Below, one piece after another: positions 27,837 through 37,110 of a DNA stretch of 64,000 bases. The notes under the pieces were generated by a model. That model searched no databases, had not been told where the DNA came from, and was given only the letters and a program-made list of their open reading frames with translations. Positions within the stretch are counted from its first letter, which is position 1; each line of letters starts with the position of its first letter. A program made the position numbers and the translations under genes. Source of the DNA: Prevotellaceae bacterium (lineage in GTDB: Bacteria; Bacteroidota; Bacteroidia; Bacteroidales; Bacteroidaceae); the NCBI GenBank assembly GCA_028726625.1, contig JAQYPT010000090.1, positions 1 through 64,000 on the forward strand. Direction: 5' to 3'.

Positions 27837-28808
27837 TTATTCCCTCCACCCATTCAGGAAGTCTTTCGCCCTCATACGTTTCTTGCCAGCCATCTGCAGC
27901 TCAGTGATTTCAAGCCAATTGTCTTCGGTTGCGAAATACAGTTTCTTGTTTTCCACCCACATTGTACCCGGTGTTTCATCAGCCGCAAAGCTTGTTTTGC
28001 TTGATTTGTAAATCTTCAGCGTCTGCTGTTTGCCGTTGCCGTCGGTGGCGATGGTCCATGCTGCCGGATACGGACTTAGTCCGCGGATGAAATCGTACAC
28101 CCGTTTGGCCGGCTGATGCCAATTGATTTGGCACGTTTCCTTGAAGATTTTCGGTGCCGGATGCAGTTCGGCTTCGTCCGCCGCATAGTGTTCTTGCGGT
28201 GTCGATGGAATCTCTCCGCCGTTCTCAATCAATTGGTCAATGGTTTCAAGGCATAGCTGTGCCCCCAGCACCATGAGGTGATTGTAGACATACTCCACGT
28301 CAGCATCGTCGGGAATCGGCATCGTTTTTTGCAGGATGATGCGCCCGGTGTCGATTTGATGGTCTAGGAAGAACGTAGTGACCCCGGTGGTTGTCTCGCC
28401 GTTGATGACGGCCCAGTTGATGGGTGCGGCCCCCCGATACTGAGGTAAGAGCGCCGCATGCACGTTAAAGGTACCCAGTGGGGGCATGGCCCACACCACC
28501 TCGGGCAGCATGCGAAAGGCCACAACCACCTGAAGGTCGGCTTTATAGCCAGCCAACTGCTCCACAAAGGCGGGGTCTTTCATCTTCTGGGGCTGCAAAA
28601 CGGGCAAACCCTGGGCCAAGGCGTACTTCTTCACCTCGGATGCCTGTAATGTGTCGTGATGTCGACCTACGGGCTTGTCGGGTTGTGTGACCACAGCCAC
28701 AACGTTGTAACCTCCCTCCACGAGTTCGCGGAGCGAACCTACGGCAAACTCCGGGGTGCCCATGAAGACGATTCGTAGATTCTCTTTCGTGAGTTGTTTC
28801 TTATGCAT
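27837..28808 (-). CDS. fmt: Methionyl-tRNA formyltransferase
   Basis: Formylates initiator Met-tRNA using 10-formyl-THF. 323 aa from ATG 28808 (MHKKQLTKEN); the ORF-track start at 28868 adds 20 unlikely residues. Motifs: RIVFMGTPEFAV, VVTQPDKPVGR, and the active-site region NVHAALLPQYRGAAPINWAVING, with the usual LDHQIDTG. The C-terminal tRNA-binding domain is complete. Confidence 0.96.
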   Translation of the reverse strand: MHKKQLTKENLRIVFMGTPEFAVGSLRELVEGGYNVVAVVTQPDKPVGRHHDTLQASEVKKYALAQGLPVLQPQKMKDPAFVEQLAGYKADLQVVVAFRMLPEVVWAMPPLGTFNVHAALLPQYRGAAPINWAVINGETTTGVTTFFLDHQIDTGRIILQKTMPIPDDADVEYVYNHLMVLGAQLCLETIDQLIENGGEIPSTPQEHYAADEAELHPAPKIFKETCQINWHQPAKRVYDFIRGLSPYPAAWTIATDGNGKQQTLKIYKSSKTSFAADETPGTMWVENKKLYFATEDNWLEITELQMAGKKRMRAKDFLNGWRE

Positions 28809-28924
28809 CTGTTCGAGATGGATTTGTAGTTCGAGATACAAAGATAGGACAATTCGATAGGATAGCAAATATTTTGGACTTTTTTCTTTTTGTTTTGCTG
28901 TATTTTCCTTGTTTTTCTACCGTT

Positions 28925-29010
28925 CCAAACTCATTGAGTTTGGCGTGCAAAGTCAATGAGTTTGGAGGTCAAAGTCAATGAGTTTGGAGGGTAAAGTCAA
29001 TGAGTTTGGA
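28925..29010. repeat. 22-bp tandem repeat array B (inverted relative to array A)
   Basis: Three full 22-base units (28939-28960, 28961-28982, 28983-29004) plus partial units on each side. Read on the minus strand they match the units at 17329-17416. The left edge is a 19-bp palindrome, CCAAACTCA-T-TGAGTTTGG (28925-28943). It lies between fmt and the glf promoter. Confidence 0.85.
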
Positions 29011-29127
29011 AAAGACGCTCTATAGACGCAGTGAAAATAAGGTAAATAGACTGGGCTACGGGTGTTGAATGATGGCCCGAAGTATTTTGCTTTCTGATTT
29101 TCATGCCTACAATAATAGATGTAAAAA

Positions 29128-29158
29128 TTGCAGCATTGAAGAAAAATATTTAACTTTG
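29128..29158 (+). promoter_or_regulatory. Bacteroidetes-type promoter of the polysaccharide locus
   Basis: TTG (29128-29130), 20 bases, then TAACTTTG (29151-29158). It is the only good promoter seen before glf and would give a leader of about 295 nt. Confidence 0.65.
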
Positions 29159-29164
29159 CCCACA

Positions 29165-29458
29165 GAAATAGATACGCTATGTTTTGAGTGCTCTGCGGGT
29201 GATATGATTGCCCTACGGTGGAGTTGAGAAACGGAGAAGAGTAAGCGCGCTTGCCTGTCAGCTGGATGGGTGAGGAGAAGATGGTTTATCCTTTTTCGTT
29301 CTATGCTTTATAGAGCATTCAATTCCTTTTTCAGCAGTGTGTACCTATTCATCCTTTGTATAGAAAACTTCAGATGAATTCCTACAGTCGGCACTGCGTA
29401 TCGTGCGCAGAGTCGATGATACATTTTATCTCACTCTTTCCCCCTTTTTACGAATATT
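29165..29458 (+). promoter_or_regulatory. Long untranslated leader before glf
   Basis: No ORF of note. Two short hairpins are visible: ATGCT/AGCAT (29303-29318) and CTGCG/CGCAG (29394-29410). No known riboswitch core was recognised. Long leaders are common at the head of Bacteroidales polysaccharide operons, where antiterminators act; no UpxY-like gene is present here. Confidence 0.35.
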
Positions 29459-30598
29459 ATGGCATTGAGCACGCAAAAATATGATTTCCTCATTGTAGGC
29501 GCAGGCCTCTTCGGCTGTATGTTCGCCCACATGGCAACCCAGCGAGGCAAAAAGTGCCTGGTGATTGACAAGCGTCCTCACCTGGGCGGCAATCTTTATT
29601 GCGAACAGCGGGAGGGCATTCACGTGCATCGATATGGCGCTCACATCTTCCATACGAACAGCAAGCGGGTGTGGGATTTTGTCAATTCGCTGGTCGAGTT
29701 CAATCGATTCACCAACTCACCGGTGGCCAACTACAAGGGACAGCTGTACAATCTGCCGTTCAACATGAACACGTTTTATCAGATGTGGGGTGTCACAACC
29801 CCGGCGGAGGCGCAGGCTAAGCTAGACGAGCAGCGTGCCGAAGCTGTGGCTAAGATGAAAGCCGAAGGCATTGACGAGCCTCGCAACTTGGAAGAGCTGG
29901 CCTTGGTGCTCATCGGTCGCGACATCTACGAACGGCTTATCAAAGGCTATACGGAGAAACAGTGGGGGAGGAAGTGCACAGAGCTACCCGCATTCATCAT
30001 CAAACGACTGCCGGTTCGGCTGGTTTTTGACAACAACTATTTTAACGACCGCTATCAAGGCATTCCCATAGGAGGATATAACAAGCTGATAGACGGACTG
30101 TTGGATGGTGTTGAGACCCAGGTGAACACTGACTTCTTTGACGATCGGGACAAGTGGAAGGGTGTGGCCGACAAGATTGTATATACCGGGAAAATCGATG
30201 AATATTTCGATTATGCTCTGGGCAAGCTTGAGTATCGCACCGTGCGTTTCGAAACCGAGGTGCTCAACACGGCCAACTACCAGGGTAATGCGGTGGTGAA
30301 CTACACGGAGGCTGAGGTGCCCTACACGCGTATTATCGAACACAAGCACTTCGAGATGTTCGGTCCGGATGTGGATAAAAATCCCAAGACTGTCATTTCG
30401 CGTGAATATTCTACGGAGTGGTCACCCGGCATGGAATCCTACTATCCCGTGAACGACAGTCGCAACAGCGAACTGTATGCCCGCTACAAGGCGTTGGCTG
30501 ACAAGGAGGAAAACGTGATCTTTGGTGGTCGTTTGGCAGAATATAAATATTACGACATGGCACCGATTGTAGACAAGGTGCTGAACATGTTTGATTAA
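29459..30598 (+). CDS. glf: UDP-galactopyranose mutase
   Basis: Flavoenzyme interconverting UDP-Galp and UDP-Galf, supplying galactofuranose. 379 aa. FAD-binding IVGAGLFGCMFAH with LGGNLY, HRYGAHIFHTN, the GYTEKQWGRK helix and PIGGYNKLIDGLL are typical. First gene of the surface-polysaccharide locus; 14 bases separate it from gmd. Confidence 0.96.
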   Translation: MALSTQKYDFLIVGAGLFGCMFAHMATQRGKKCLVIDKRPHLGGNLYCEQREGIHVHRYGAHIFHTNSKRVWDFVNSLVEFNRFTNSPVANYKGQLYNLPFNMNTFYQMWGVTTPAEAQAKLDEQRAEAVAKMKAEGIDEPRNLEELALVLIGRDIYERLIKGYTEKQWGRKCTELPAFIIKRLPVRLVFDNNYFNDRYQGIPIGGYNKLIDGLLDGVETQVNTDFFDDRDKWKGVADKIVYTGKIDEYFDYALGKLEYRTVRFETEVLNTANYQGNAVVNYTEAEVPYTRIIEHKHFEMFGPDVDKNPKTVISREYSTEWSPGMESYYPVNDSRNSELYARYKALADKEENVIFGGRLAEYKYYDMAPIVDKVLNMFD

Positions 30599-30612
30599 AA
30601 ACTGAATAGATA

Positions 30613-31671
30613 ATGACAAGTTCAAAAATAGCTTTAATCACCGGTATCACCGGGCAGGACGGCAGTTATTTGGCCGAATTCCTCATTGATAAAGGATATG
30701 AAGTGCACGGACTGCTGCGTCGCAGTTCGTCGTTCAATACGGGTCGCATCGAACACTTGTATTTAGACGAGTGGGTGCGGGATATGAAGAAAGACCGGCT
30801 GGTGAACCTGCATTGGGCCGACATGACCGACTCTTCGTCGCTCATCCGTGTCATCGGTGAGGTGAAACCCACGGAGATATACAACTTAGCGGCACAGAGC
30901 CATGTGAAAGTGAGCTTTGATGTGCCCGAATACACAGCCGACACCGATGCCATTGGTGTGCTTCGGTTGCTGGAGGCGGTGCGTATTTGTGGATTGGATA
31001 AAACCTGTCGCATCTACCAGGCCAGTACGTCAGAGCTGTTTGGCAAGGTACAAGAAGTGCCACAGAAGGAAACAACGCCGTTTTATCCACGGTCACCGTA
31101 TGCCGTGGCCAAGTTGTATGGTTTTTGGATCATGAAGAATTATCGCGAAAGCTATGGCATGTATTGCTGCAACGGCATTCTGTTCAACCACGAGAGTGAG
31201 CGAAGGGGCGAGAATTTTGTGACCCGAAAAATTACGTTGGCAGCAGCACGTATCGCACATGGATTACAGGACAAACTATATCTGGGTAACTTAGATGCTC
31301 GACGCGACTGGGGTTATGCGCCCGATTATGTGCAGTGCATGTGGCTGATGTTGCAGCAGGAGGAGCCTGATGATTTCGTCATTGCCACAGGTGAATATTA
31401 TAGTGTACGCGATTTTGCCACCTTGGCATTCCAGCATGCGGGCATCGAGCTTGAATGGAAGGACAAGGGGATGAATGAAAAGGGCATTGACAAGGCTACC
31501 GGCAAGGTGCTGGTTGAGGTGGATCCCAAGTACTTCCGTCCCGCAGATGTAGAACAATTGCTCGGTGATCCCACGAAGGCGAAAGAAAAATTGGGCTGGA
31601 ATCCCCGCCAAACCAGCTTTGAAGAACTGGTCAAGCGAATGACGGAGTATGATTTGAAGCATGTGAAATAA
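30613..31671 (+). CDS. gmd: GDP-mannose 4,6-dehydratase
   Basis: Makes GDP-4-keto-6-deoxymannose, the precursor of GDP-fucose. 352 aa. [15 protein letters not shown] binds [19 protein letters not shown], the catalytic [11 protein letters not shown] and [12 protein letters not shown] (YxxxK) and the arginine-rich [16 protein letters not shown] are all intact. Confidence 0.97.
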   Translation: MTSSKIALITGITGQDGSYLAEFLIDKGYEVHGLLRRSSSFNTGRIEHLYLDEWVRDMKKDRLVNLHWADMTDSSSLIRVIGEVKPTEIYNLAAQSHVKVSFDVPEYTADTDAIGVLRLLEAVRICGLDKTCRIYQASTSELFGKVQEVPQKETTPFYPRSPYAVAKLYGFWIMKNYRESYGMYCCNGILFNHESERRGENFVTRKITLAAARIAHGLQDKLYLGNLDARRDWGYAPDYVQCMWLMLQQEEPDDFVIATGEYYSVRDFATLAFQHAGIELEWKDKGMNEKGIDKATGKVLVEVDPKYFRPADVEQLLGDPTKAKEKLGWNPRQTSFEELVKRMTEYDLKHVK

Positions 31672-31693
31672 TAAGGTAAACAGCTTTTTTCTT

Positions 31694-31774
31694 TCTAGAT
31701 TATCTATTTTTCCTAGATTACCTAGTATTCCTAGATTTCCTAGCACTCCTAGGATTCCTAGTGTTCCTAGGAAA
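31694..31774. repeat. 9-bp tandem repeat array (9 units, CCTAG-type)
   Basis: Nine strict 9-base units: TCTAGATTA, TCTATTTTT, CCTAGATTA, CCTAGTATT, CCTAGATTT, CCTAGCACT, CCTAGGATT, CCTAGTGTT, CCTAGGAAA. It fills the gmd-fcl gap. The minus-strand ORF at 31291-31791 reads through it as a Leu-Gly repeat, but that ORF is mostly a gmd shadow. Confidence 0.85.
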
Positions 31775-31800
31775 TCAACAAAACCATCCATCCATTCATC

Positions 31801-33012
31801 ATGGCATTATCAAAAATATCTAAAATATACATTGCTGGCCACCACGGCTTAGTGGGTTCTGCCATCTGGAAGAATCTTGAAGCAAGAGGGTACAGCCAGC
31901 TGATAGGGCGCAACCATAGCGAATTGGATTTAACCAATCAGCAGGCCGTTGACAACTTTTTCAAGACGGAACGTCCTGATGCGGTGGTGTTAGCCGCTGC
32001 CTTTGTGGGAGGCATTATGGCGAACAGTCTGTACCGAGCCGACTTCATCATGCAAAACATGATGATGCAATGCAACGTGATTTCGTCGGCATATAAATAT
32101 GGTGTGAAAAAACTACTCTTCTTGGGTTCTACCTGTATCTATCCAAAGAATGCACCACAACCTATGAAAGAGGATGTGTTGTTGACCTCGCCTTTAGAGT
32201 ATACCAACGAAGAATATGCCATTGCCAAGATTGCCGGACTGAAGATGTGCGAGAGCTATAACCTGCAATATGGCACAAACTATATTGCGGTGATGCCCAC
32301 TAACCTATATGGTCCCAATGATAACTTTCACTTGGAGAACAGTCATGTGATGCCTGCCATGATGCGCAAGGTATATTTGGCAAAACTAATTCATGAGGAT
32401 AACTGGGAAGCCATTCGGGTGGACATGAACAAGCGACCGATTAATCCTGTTAAGGCTTTGGCAGAGCAGATAGGAAAAGACAATGTTGATGGCGAGTGTA
32501 GTAATGAACGCATTTTGCAGGCATTGGCTTTCTATGGCATCGAAGATAACCGTGTTACCCTTTGGGGAACAGGCTCGCCACTGCGCGAGTTCCTTTGGAG
32601 TGAGGATATGGCAGATGCTTCGGTACACATCCTCCTCAACGTAGATTTTAAGGATATCATCGGCATAGACAAGTATTCGAGCGTGTTTTACGGCACTGCG
32701 ACCGACGGTGAGGTAAATCGCAACAATAGCGAGGGACGTGGCGGTGCTATTCCCTCCCTTGGCGAGATACGCAACTGTCATATCAACATAGGTACGGGAA
32801 AAGAGCTGACCATCAAGCAACTCTCCGAACTCATTGTGCGAACCGTTGGCTTTACGGGAACCATTGTGTGGGATGAAAGCAAACCCGATGGTACTCCACG
32901 CAAGCTCATCGATGTTTCTAAGCTCCACTCTTTAGGTTGGACGCACAAAGTGGAAATTGAAGACGGCGTGCAGAAGTTGTACGACTGGTACAGGCAGTCG
33001 CTGCAAGGATAA
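31801..33012 (+). CDS. fcl: GDP-L-fucose synthase (long Bacteroidales form)
   Basis: Epimerase-reductase completing GDP-L-fucose. [10 protein letters not shown] at the N-terminus, [12 protein letters not shown], and the catalytic [18 protein letters not shown] (YxxxK). 403 aa against about 320 in enterobacteria: extra residues lie around 190-260 ([17 protein letters not shown]...) and 285-320. It functions with gmd just upstream. Confidence 0.95.
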   Translation: MALSKISKIYIAGHHGLVGSAIWKNLEARGYSQLIGRNHSELDLTNQQAVDNFFKTERPDAVVLAAAFVGGIMANSLYRADFIMQNMMMQCNVISSAYKYGVKKLLFLGSTCIYPKNAPQPMKEDVLLTSPLEYTNEEYAIAKIAGLKMCESYNLQYGTNYIAVMPTNLYGPNDNFHLENSHVMPAMMRKVYLAKLIHEDNWEAIRVDMNKRPINPVKALAEQIGKDNVDGECSNERILQALAFYGIEDNRVTLWGTGSPLREFLWSEDMADASVHILLNVDFKDIIGIDKYSSVFYGTATDGEVNRNNSEGRGGAIPSLGEIRNCHINIGTGKELTIKQLSELIVRTVGFTGTIVWDESKPDGTPRKLIDVSKLHSLGWTHKVEIEDGVQKLYDWYRQSLQG

Positions 33013-33038
33013 AGGTGTAAACAATAAAGATTACACCT
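33013..33038 (+). terminator. Weak hairpin after fcl
   Basis: AGGTGTAA/TTACACCT with a 10-base loop, followed by an AT-rich stretch (ATTATATATATAG). It starts one base past the fcl stop and may be an attenuator rather than a full stop, since ugd follows on the same strand. Confidence 0.45.
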
Positions 33039-33106
33039 ATTATATATATAGATTTATTTGTGGCGGACAGCCGTTTTGATTTTAATTGAAAATAGCACCG
33101 AATAGG

Positions 33107-34366
33107 ATGAATGAAGTTAACAAGCAGTTAACCATTGCCGTAGCTGGCACGGGTTATGTAGGCTTAAGTATCGCTACGTTGCTCAGTCAGCATCATCATG
33201 TCTTGGCTGTTGACGTGGTGCAAGAGAAGGTTGACAAGATTAACCGGCGGGAATCTCCCATCAGCGATGAATACATAGAAAAGTTCTTTGCCGAGAAACA
33301 ACTGGACCTGCAAGCAACTCTTGATGGTGAAACAGCGTATAGGCAGGCCGACTTCGTGGTGATTACCACGCCAACCAACTACGACCCTGTGAAAAACTTC
33401 TTCGACACGTCACATGTGGAAGAGGTCATCGAACTGGTGATGAAGGTAAATCCTCATGCCATCATGGTTATTAAGAGCACGGTGCCTGTGGGGTATACGG
33501 CGAGCGTCAGTGAGAAATACAGTTGTGGAAACATCCTTTTTGCCCCAGAGTTCTTGCGTGAGAGCAAGGCTCTGTATGATAATCTCTATCCCAGCAGAAT
33601 CATCATTGGCAGGCCAGCGGGGAATGAAAAGTTAAAGCAGGCAGCACACGCTTTTTCCTCGCTGCTTCAGCAAGGCGCAATGAAAGAGAATATCGACACG
33701 TTGTTTATGGGAACCACCGAGGCTGAGGCCGTAAAACTGTTTGCTAACACTTATTTGGCACTTCGCGTGAGTTTCTTTAACGAGTTGGATACATACGCAG
33801 AGATGAAAAACCTCTCCACCAAGGATATTATTCAAGGAGTAGGGCTTGACCCACGCATAGGGTCGTTCTACAACAATCCCTCGTTTGGATATGGTGGCTA
33901 CTGTCTACCCAAGGACACCAAACAACTTTTGGCCAACTATGAGGATGTGCCCGAAAACCTGATTGAGGCTATCGTGCAGAGTAACCGCACGCGCAAGGAC
34001 TTCATTGCCGACCGTGTCTTACACAAAGCTGGCTATTACGACTATTTCAATCGAGGAGCCTTTGATGCCACCAAAGAGAAAAAATGCGTGATCGGTATCT
34101 ATCGCCTCACGATGAAGAGCAACAGTGACAATTTCAGACAGAGTAGCATACAAGGTGTGATGAAGCGAATCAAGGCCAAAGGTGCCGAGGTTATTGTTTA
34201 CGAGCCTACGCTTGAAGACGGTAGCACTTTCTTTGGCAGTAGGGTGGTCAATGATTTGGAAACATTCAAACAACAGTCCCAAGCCATTGTCGCCAATCGC
34301 TATGACAGGTGGTTGGATGATGTGGAAGAGAAGGTATATACAAGAGACATCTTTAAGCGAGACTGA
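33107..34366 (+). CDS. ugd: UDP-glucose 6-dehydrogenase
   Basis: Oxidises UDP-glucose to UDP-glucuronate. N-terminal [16 protein letters not shown] for [11 protein letters not shown], the glutamate in [20 protein letters not shown], and the catalytic cysteine in [14 protein letters not shown]. 419 aa from ATG 33107; the ORF-track start is a TTG at 33086 with no support. The short (about 390-residue) subgroup fits. A related UDP-sugar dehydrogenase specificity cannot be excluded. Confidence 0.93.
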   Translation: MNEVNKQLTIAVAGTGYVGLSIATLLSQHHHVLAVDVVQEKVDKINRRESPISDEYIEKFFAEKQLDLQATLDGETAYRQADFVVITTPTNYDPVKNFFDTSHVEEVIELVMKVNPHAIMVIKSTVPVGYTASVSEKYSCGNILFAPEFLRESKALYDNLYPSRIIIGRPAGNEKLKQAAHAFSSLLQQGAMKENIDTLFMGTTEAEAVKLFANTYLALRVSFFNELDTYAEMKNLSTKDIIQGVGLDPRIGSFYNNPSFGYGGYCLPKDTKQLLANYEDVPENLIEAIVQSNRTRKDFIADRVLHKAGYYDYFNRGAFDATKEKKCVIGIYRLTMKSNSDNFRQSSIQGVMKRIKAKGAEVIVYEPTLEDGSTFFGSRVVNDLETFKQQSQAIVANRYDRWLDDVEEKVYTRDIFKRD

Positions 34367-34417
34367 TTCGTTTATCTACTTAAAAACAGAGGAACACTTC
34401 CATTCAAATCCTTACTC

Positions 34418-35665
34418 ATGAAAACGTATGTAAATTTTTGGCTGTTATCTTTGATGCTGTTATTTCTTGGGACGGTAGAAACTCATGCACAAAGGTTTTA
34501 TTTTAAAGAGTTGTTCAAAAATTGCGAGTATAAATATGAAAAAAAACAAACTCAGAAAACATTTGGGGCTACTGATAAACTTAATAACCATCTATGGGAA
34601 TTAACGGTTGACGGAGTACTTGTTAAATCGCCTTGGAATACGGATTGCCTGCATGTGGGGAGAGATAAAGAAAAGTCTCAGCTCATTTGTTTAGAAACCA
34701 AAACCCTGTTTAAGGATGTGGATTTAGTAAGAGTGTGCACAGATATAGCAATAAAACGAAGAGATTATAAAGTAAGTATGACCCTCGGTTCGGATAGTGA
34801 TAATTATAGAGATACACGTAATTTAACGAAAGATAAAGATAATCTAAATAATGAACTAAGTATTTTTTATATCACAGAGGGTAACATAAAAAGTGGAACT
34901 CTAAAAGTTGAAATGAAAGGAGAAAAATATGAAGAAGGAGCTCTATATTTGTTTTATATAGAAGTCGCTTCTGTTTTATCCGATCAGCAAAAACTACGAA
35001 CCCAACACATCAAACCTGGAGATACTTATTCTTACCAAGTTCAGCGCACGTTCGCATCTACACATTGGAACACCATCTGTCTGCCGTTTGATGTAGACGC
35101 CGAAACTCTGAAACAGGCATTTGGTGAAAATTGTAAGGTAAGACAATTCACGAAGGAGGTTAAAAACAACGTGCTGAAGTTTGATAAATCAGATGCGATA
35201 AAAGCAGGTATACCTTATCTCATCAAGCCTGCGACCAAGGTCGAAAATCCTATCTTCTCAAACGTAGTTTATAAAGATGTGAAACCACTGACTGTTCTAG
35301 ATGAAACTGGGAAATATGCTTTCGTCGGCACATTCGACCCAGTAAAATTAAGTGATGATGGCTCCGACTTGTTCTTGTTGGCTAATGGCAACCTTGCCAA
35401 GCCTAAATCCAAAGAGCTGAGCGAAATGTATGGCATGCGGGCCTACTTCAAAATTAACGACCAAACCAGTTCTTCGGCCAAGCAAATAACGTATGCTATT
35501 GATTGTGGTAGCGACATAGTGAACGGAATACAATCACTGTGGGTACAACCTGCAACAAGCAGCCAGCATATTTACAATTTACAAGGTGTAGATGTAGGAA
35601 CAGACATCCATCACTTGCCAGCAGGTGTGTATGTGATGGGTGGGAAGAAAATAATAAAAAGGTGA
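34418..35665 (+). CDS. Secreted protein of unknown function with Prevotella-type C-terminal motif
   Basis: 415 aa with a signal peptide (MKTYVNFWLLSLMLLFLGTVETHAQ). The first ~180 residues look like a beta-rich domain. A second part begins near THWNTICLPFDVD, a stretch recurrent in Prevotella secreted proteins. The C-terminus, IYNLQGVDVGTDIHHLPAGVYVMGGKKIIKR, has the short Gly/Val/Lys-rich beta-hairpin look of Bacteroidetes sorting domains, but assignment to type IX secretion is uncertain. It is an odd occupant of a polysaccharide locus. Confidence 0.75.
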   Translation: MKTYVNFWLLSLMLLFLGTVETHAQRFYFKELFKNCEYKYEKKQTQKTFGATDKLNNHLWELTVDGVLVKSPWNTDCLHVGRDKEKSQLICLETKTLFKDVDLVRVCTDIAIKRRDYKVSMTLGSDSDNYRDTRNLTKDKDNLNNELSIFYITEGNIKSGTLKVEMKGEKYEEGALYLFYIEVASVLSDQQKLRTQHIKPGDTYSYQVQRTFASTHWNTICLPFDVDAETLKQAFGENCKVRQFTKEVKNNVLKFDKSDAIKAGIPYLIKPATKVENPIFSNVVYKDVKPLTVLDETGKYAFVGTFDPVKLSDDGSDLFLLANGNLAKPKSKELSEMYGMRAYFKINDQTSSSAKQITYAIDCGSDIVNGIQSLWVQPATSSQHIYNLQGVDVGTDIHHLPAGVYVMGGKKIIKR

Positions 35666-35708
35666 GGAGTAAGACAAACCTTATCAACCAACTCATTCAC
35701 GAACAATC

Positions 35709-35921
35709 ATGAAACGTCAACACTACACGGCTCCTGAATTGTCCACCTTTCATTTGGACGAGGCTGCATACACTCTTTTAAACACATCCCCTAAGAAACA
35801 TATTACCAATCAAGCTGATGGTGTCGATATAAACGGTAACAACGATGAAGGAGATGCTCATGATGCTTGCGCCAAAAAGTTTATGTTCCTGGACGAAGAT
35901 GACTTTGACGATAGTGAGTGA
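35709..35921 (+). CDS. Small acidic protein (family with 36670-37053)
   Basis: 70 aa, no signal peptide. It starts MKRQHYTAPEL like many short Bacteroidales proteins of unknown function, has a central DGVDINGNNDEGDAHDA, and ends in a string of Asp/Glu (LDEDDFDDSE). It lies 43 bases after the secreted-protein gene and 38 bases before the pRiA4b-like gene. A degenerate second copy occurs beyond that gene. Function unknown; a peptide precursor or a protein partner are possibilities without direct evidence. Confidence 0.7.
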   Translation: MKRQHYTAPELSTFHLDEAAYTLLNTSPKKHITNQADGVDINGNNDEGDAHDACAKKFMFLDEDDFDDSE

Positions 35922-35959
35922 TTTTTTACTTAGATTGTGATAAGATTAATTGATTGCAA

Positions 35960-36661
35960 ATGGCAAATAGAAAGGCAAAAATCATAAAACTGCCAAACTC
36001 CGAACCAATATTCGATTTGCAACCGCATGATATCGATGCGTTGGCGGACGCTTTAGCATCATTCGGTAAGACAAGCAAGATCATGGCACGTATGGCGACG
36101 ACAAGTCCAAGAGGAAAGAAGGGACTGAAACTCAACTATCAGTTCAAGATTAAGTTACGAGGTATTAGCAATCCACCCGTATGGCGACGTGTGTTAGTAC
36201 CTGCCAACTTCACCTTTTCAGGATTCCACGCTGTGATTCAAGAAGCATTCGGTTGGTGGAACGAACATCTGTATTGCTTTGGTGATAAACCATACAGTCA
36301 GTCGCTGTATATTGCAGAGGAGGATGAAGAGGATTGGTATCGACCCGACTATGATGCCCGAAAGTTCACACTGGAAGAGTTATTTGGTGACGGAGGCATC
36401 GTAAAGAAATTTTGCTATGTCTATGATTTCGGAGACGACTGGATTCACGACATCACGCTTGAGAAGGTATTCGACGAGTATTCTGACCATGCCACCTGCA
36501 TTAAAGGTAAGGGAGCTTGTCCCGAAGAAGACAGTGGCGGTGTATGGGAATACGAAGATATGAAAGAGGACGGAGAGATTGAGGTTTCTGCAGTCATTGA
36601 TTTGGTAGAGATAAACAAACATGTGGAAGCCGTAAAACCAACGGGGTTTGAACCGTGGTGA
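35960..36661 (+). CDS. Plasmid pRiA4b ORF-3 family protein
   Basis: About 233 aa from ATG 35960 (MANRKAKII; the track start 35954 adds two residues). The core YQFKIKLRGISNPPVWRRVLVP, FSGFHAVIQEAFGWWNEHLY and YVYDFGDDWIHDITLEKV is diagnostic of the family, which is widespread on plasmids and chromosomes and has no established function. It lies between the two small acidic protein copies. Confidence 0.9.
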   Translation: MANRKAKIIKLPNSEPIFDLQPHDIDALADALASFGKTSKIMARMATTSPRGKKGLKLNYQFKIKLRGISNPPVWRRVLVPANFTFSGFHAVIQEAFGWWNEHLYCFGDKPYSQSLYIAEEDEEDWYRPDYDARKFTLEELFGDGGIVKKFCYVYDFGDDWIHDITLEKVFDEYSDHATCIKGKGACPEEDSGGVWEYEDMKEDGEIEVSAVIDLVEINKHVEAVKPTGFEPW

Positions 36662-36669
36662 TACAATAG

Positions 36670-37053
36670 TACGTTAATCAAAAAAAATGTGGGATAGGCT
36701 TACAGGCATGGAAACCAAATACCTCCTACACACAAACTGACGGCTTGTATTTTTTTCATAAACAGCTGAGACAGCTTTATAAACCCCGACGTTTTATAGT
36801 AGATTCGTCAAACAATAATATCGACACCAATGGAAACCCCACCGAAGGAGATGCCAGCGGTGCCCACTCCAAATCCTTCGAGCTTGATATAGAAGAAGTG
36901 TGGGAGACGGATGGGAGTAAAACGTTCTTGGGTGAACCAAAATGGGAATCAAGAAAGAGCAAAAGAATGCAACTCGGTATCCGATTATACAGTAAAATGT
37001 CGAAAGAAAGAGTAGTATGTCTGAAGAATATAGTGTCGGCATATTACATTTAG
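36670..37053 (+). pseudogene. Degenerate copy of the small acidic protein
   Basis: The ORF from TTG 36745 contains NNNIDTNGNPTEGDASGAHSK, aligning without gaps to VDINGNNDEGDAHDACAKK of the 35709-35921 protein; downstream both turn acidic (FELDIEEVW against FMFLDEDDF). The frame is open from 36670 but holds no ATG, and the typical N-terminus (MKRQHYTAPE-like) is missing, while the C-terminus runs on into basic sequence. I read it as a decayed paralogue. Confidence 0.6.
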
Positions 37054-37110
37054 TTGTATAATCAGAAATAGTCGTGAACTTCTCTCACCTATAATTCATA
37101 GCATATAAAA

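Noticed and set aside
28925-29158. Invertible promoter flanked by inverted repeats, as in Bacteroides capsule loci
   Set aside because: The palindrome at 28925-28943 has no partner copy on the other side of the glf promoter, and no invertase gene is in the window.
29165-29458. Riboswitch in the glf leader
   Set aside because: No conserved core of a known class (TPP, cobalamin, SAM, FMN) could be recognised.
31291-31791. 166-aa Leu-Gly-rich minus-strand ORF
   Set aside because: The repeat peptide comes from the 9-bp array; the rest is antisense to gmd.
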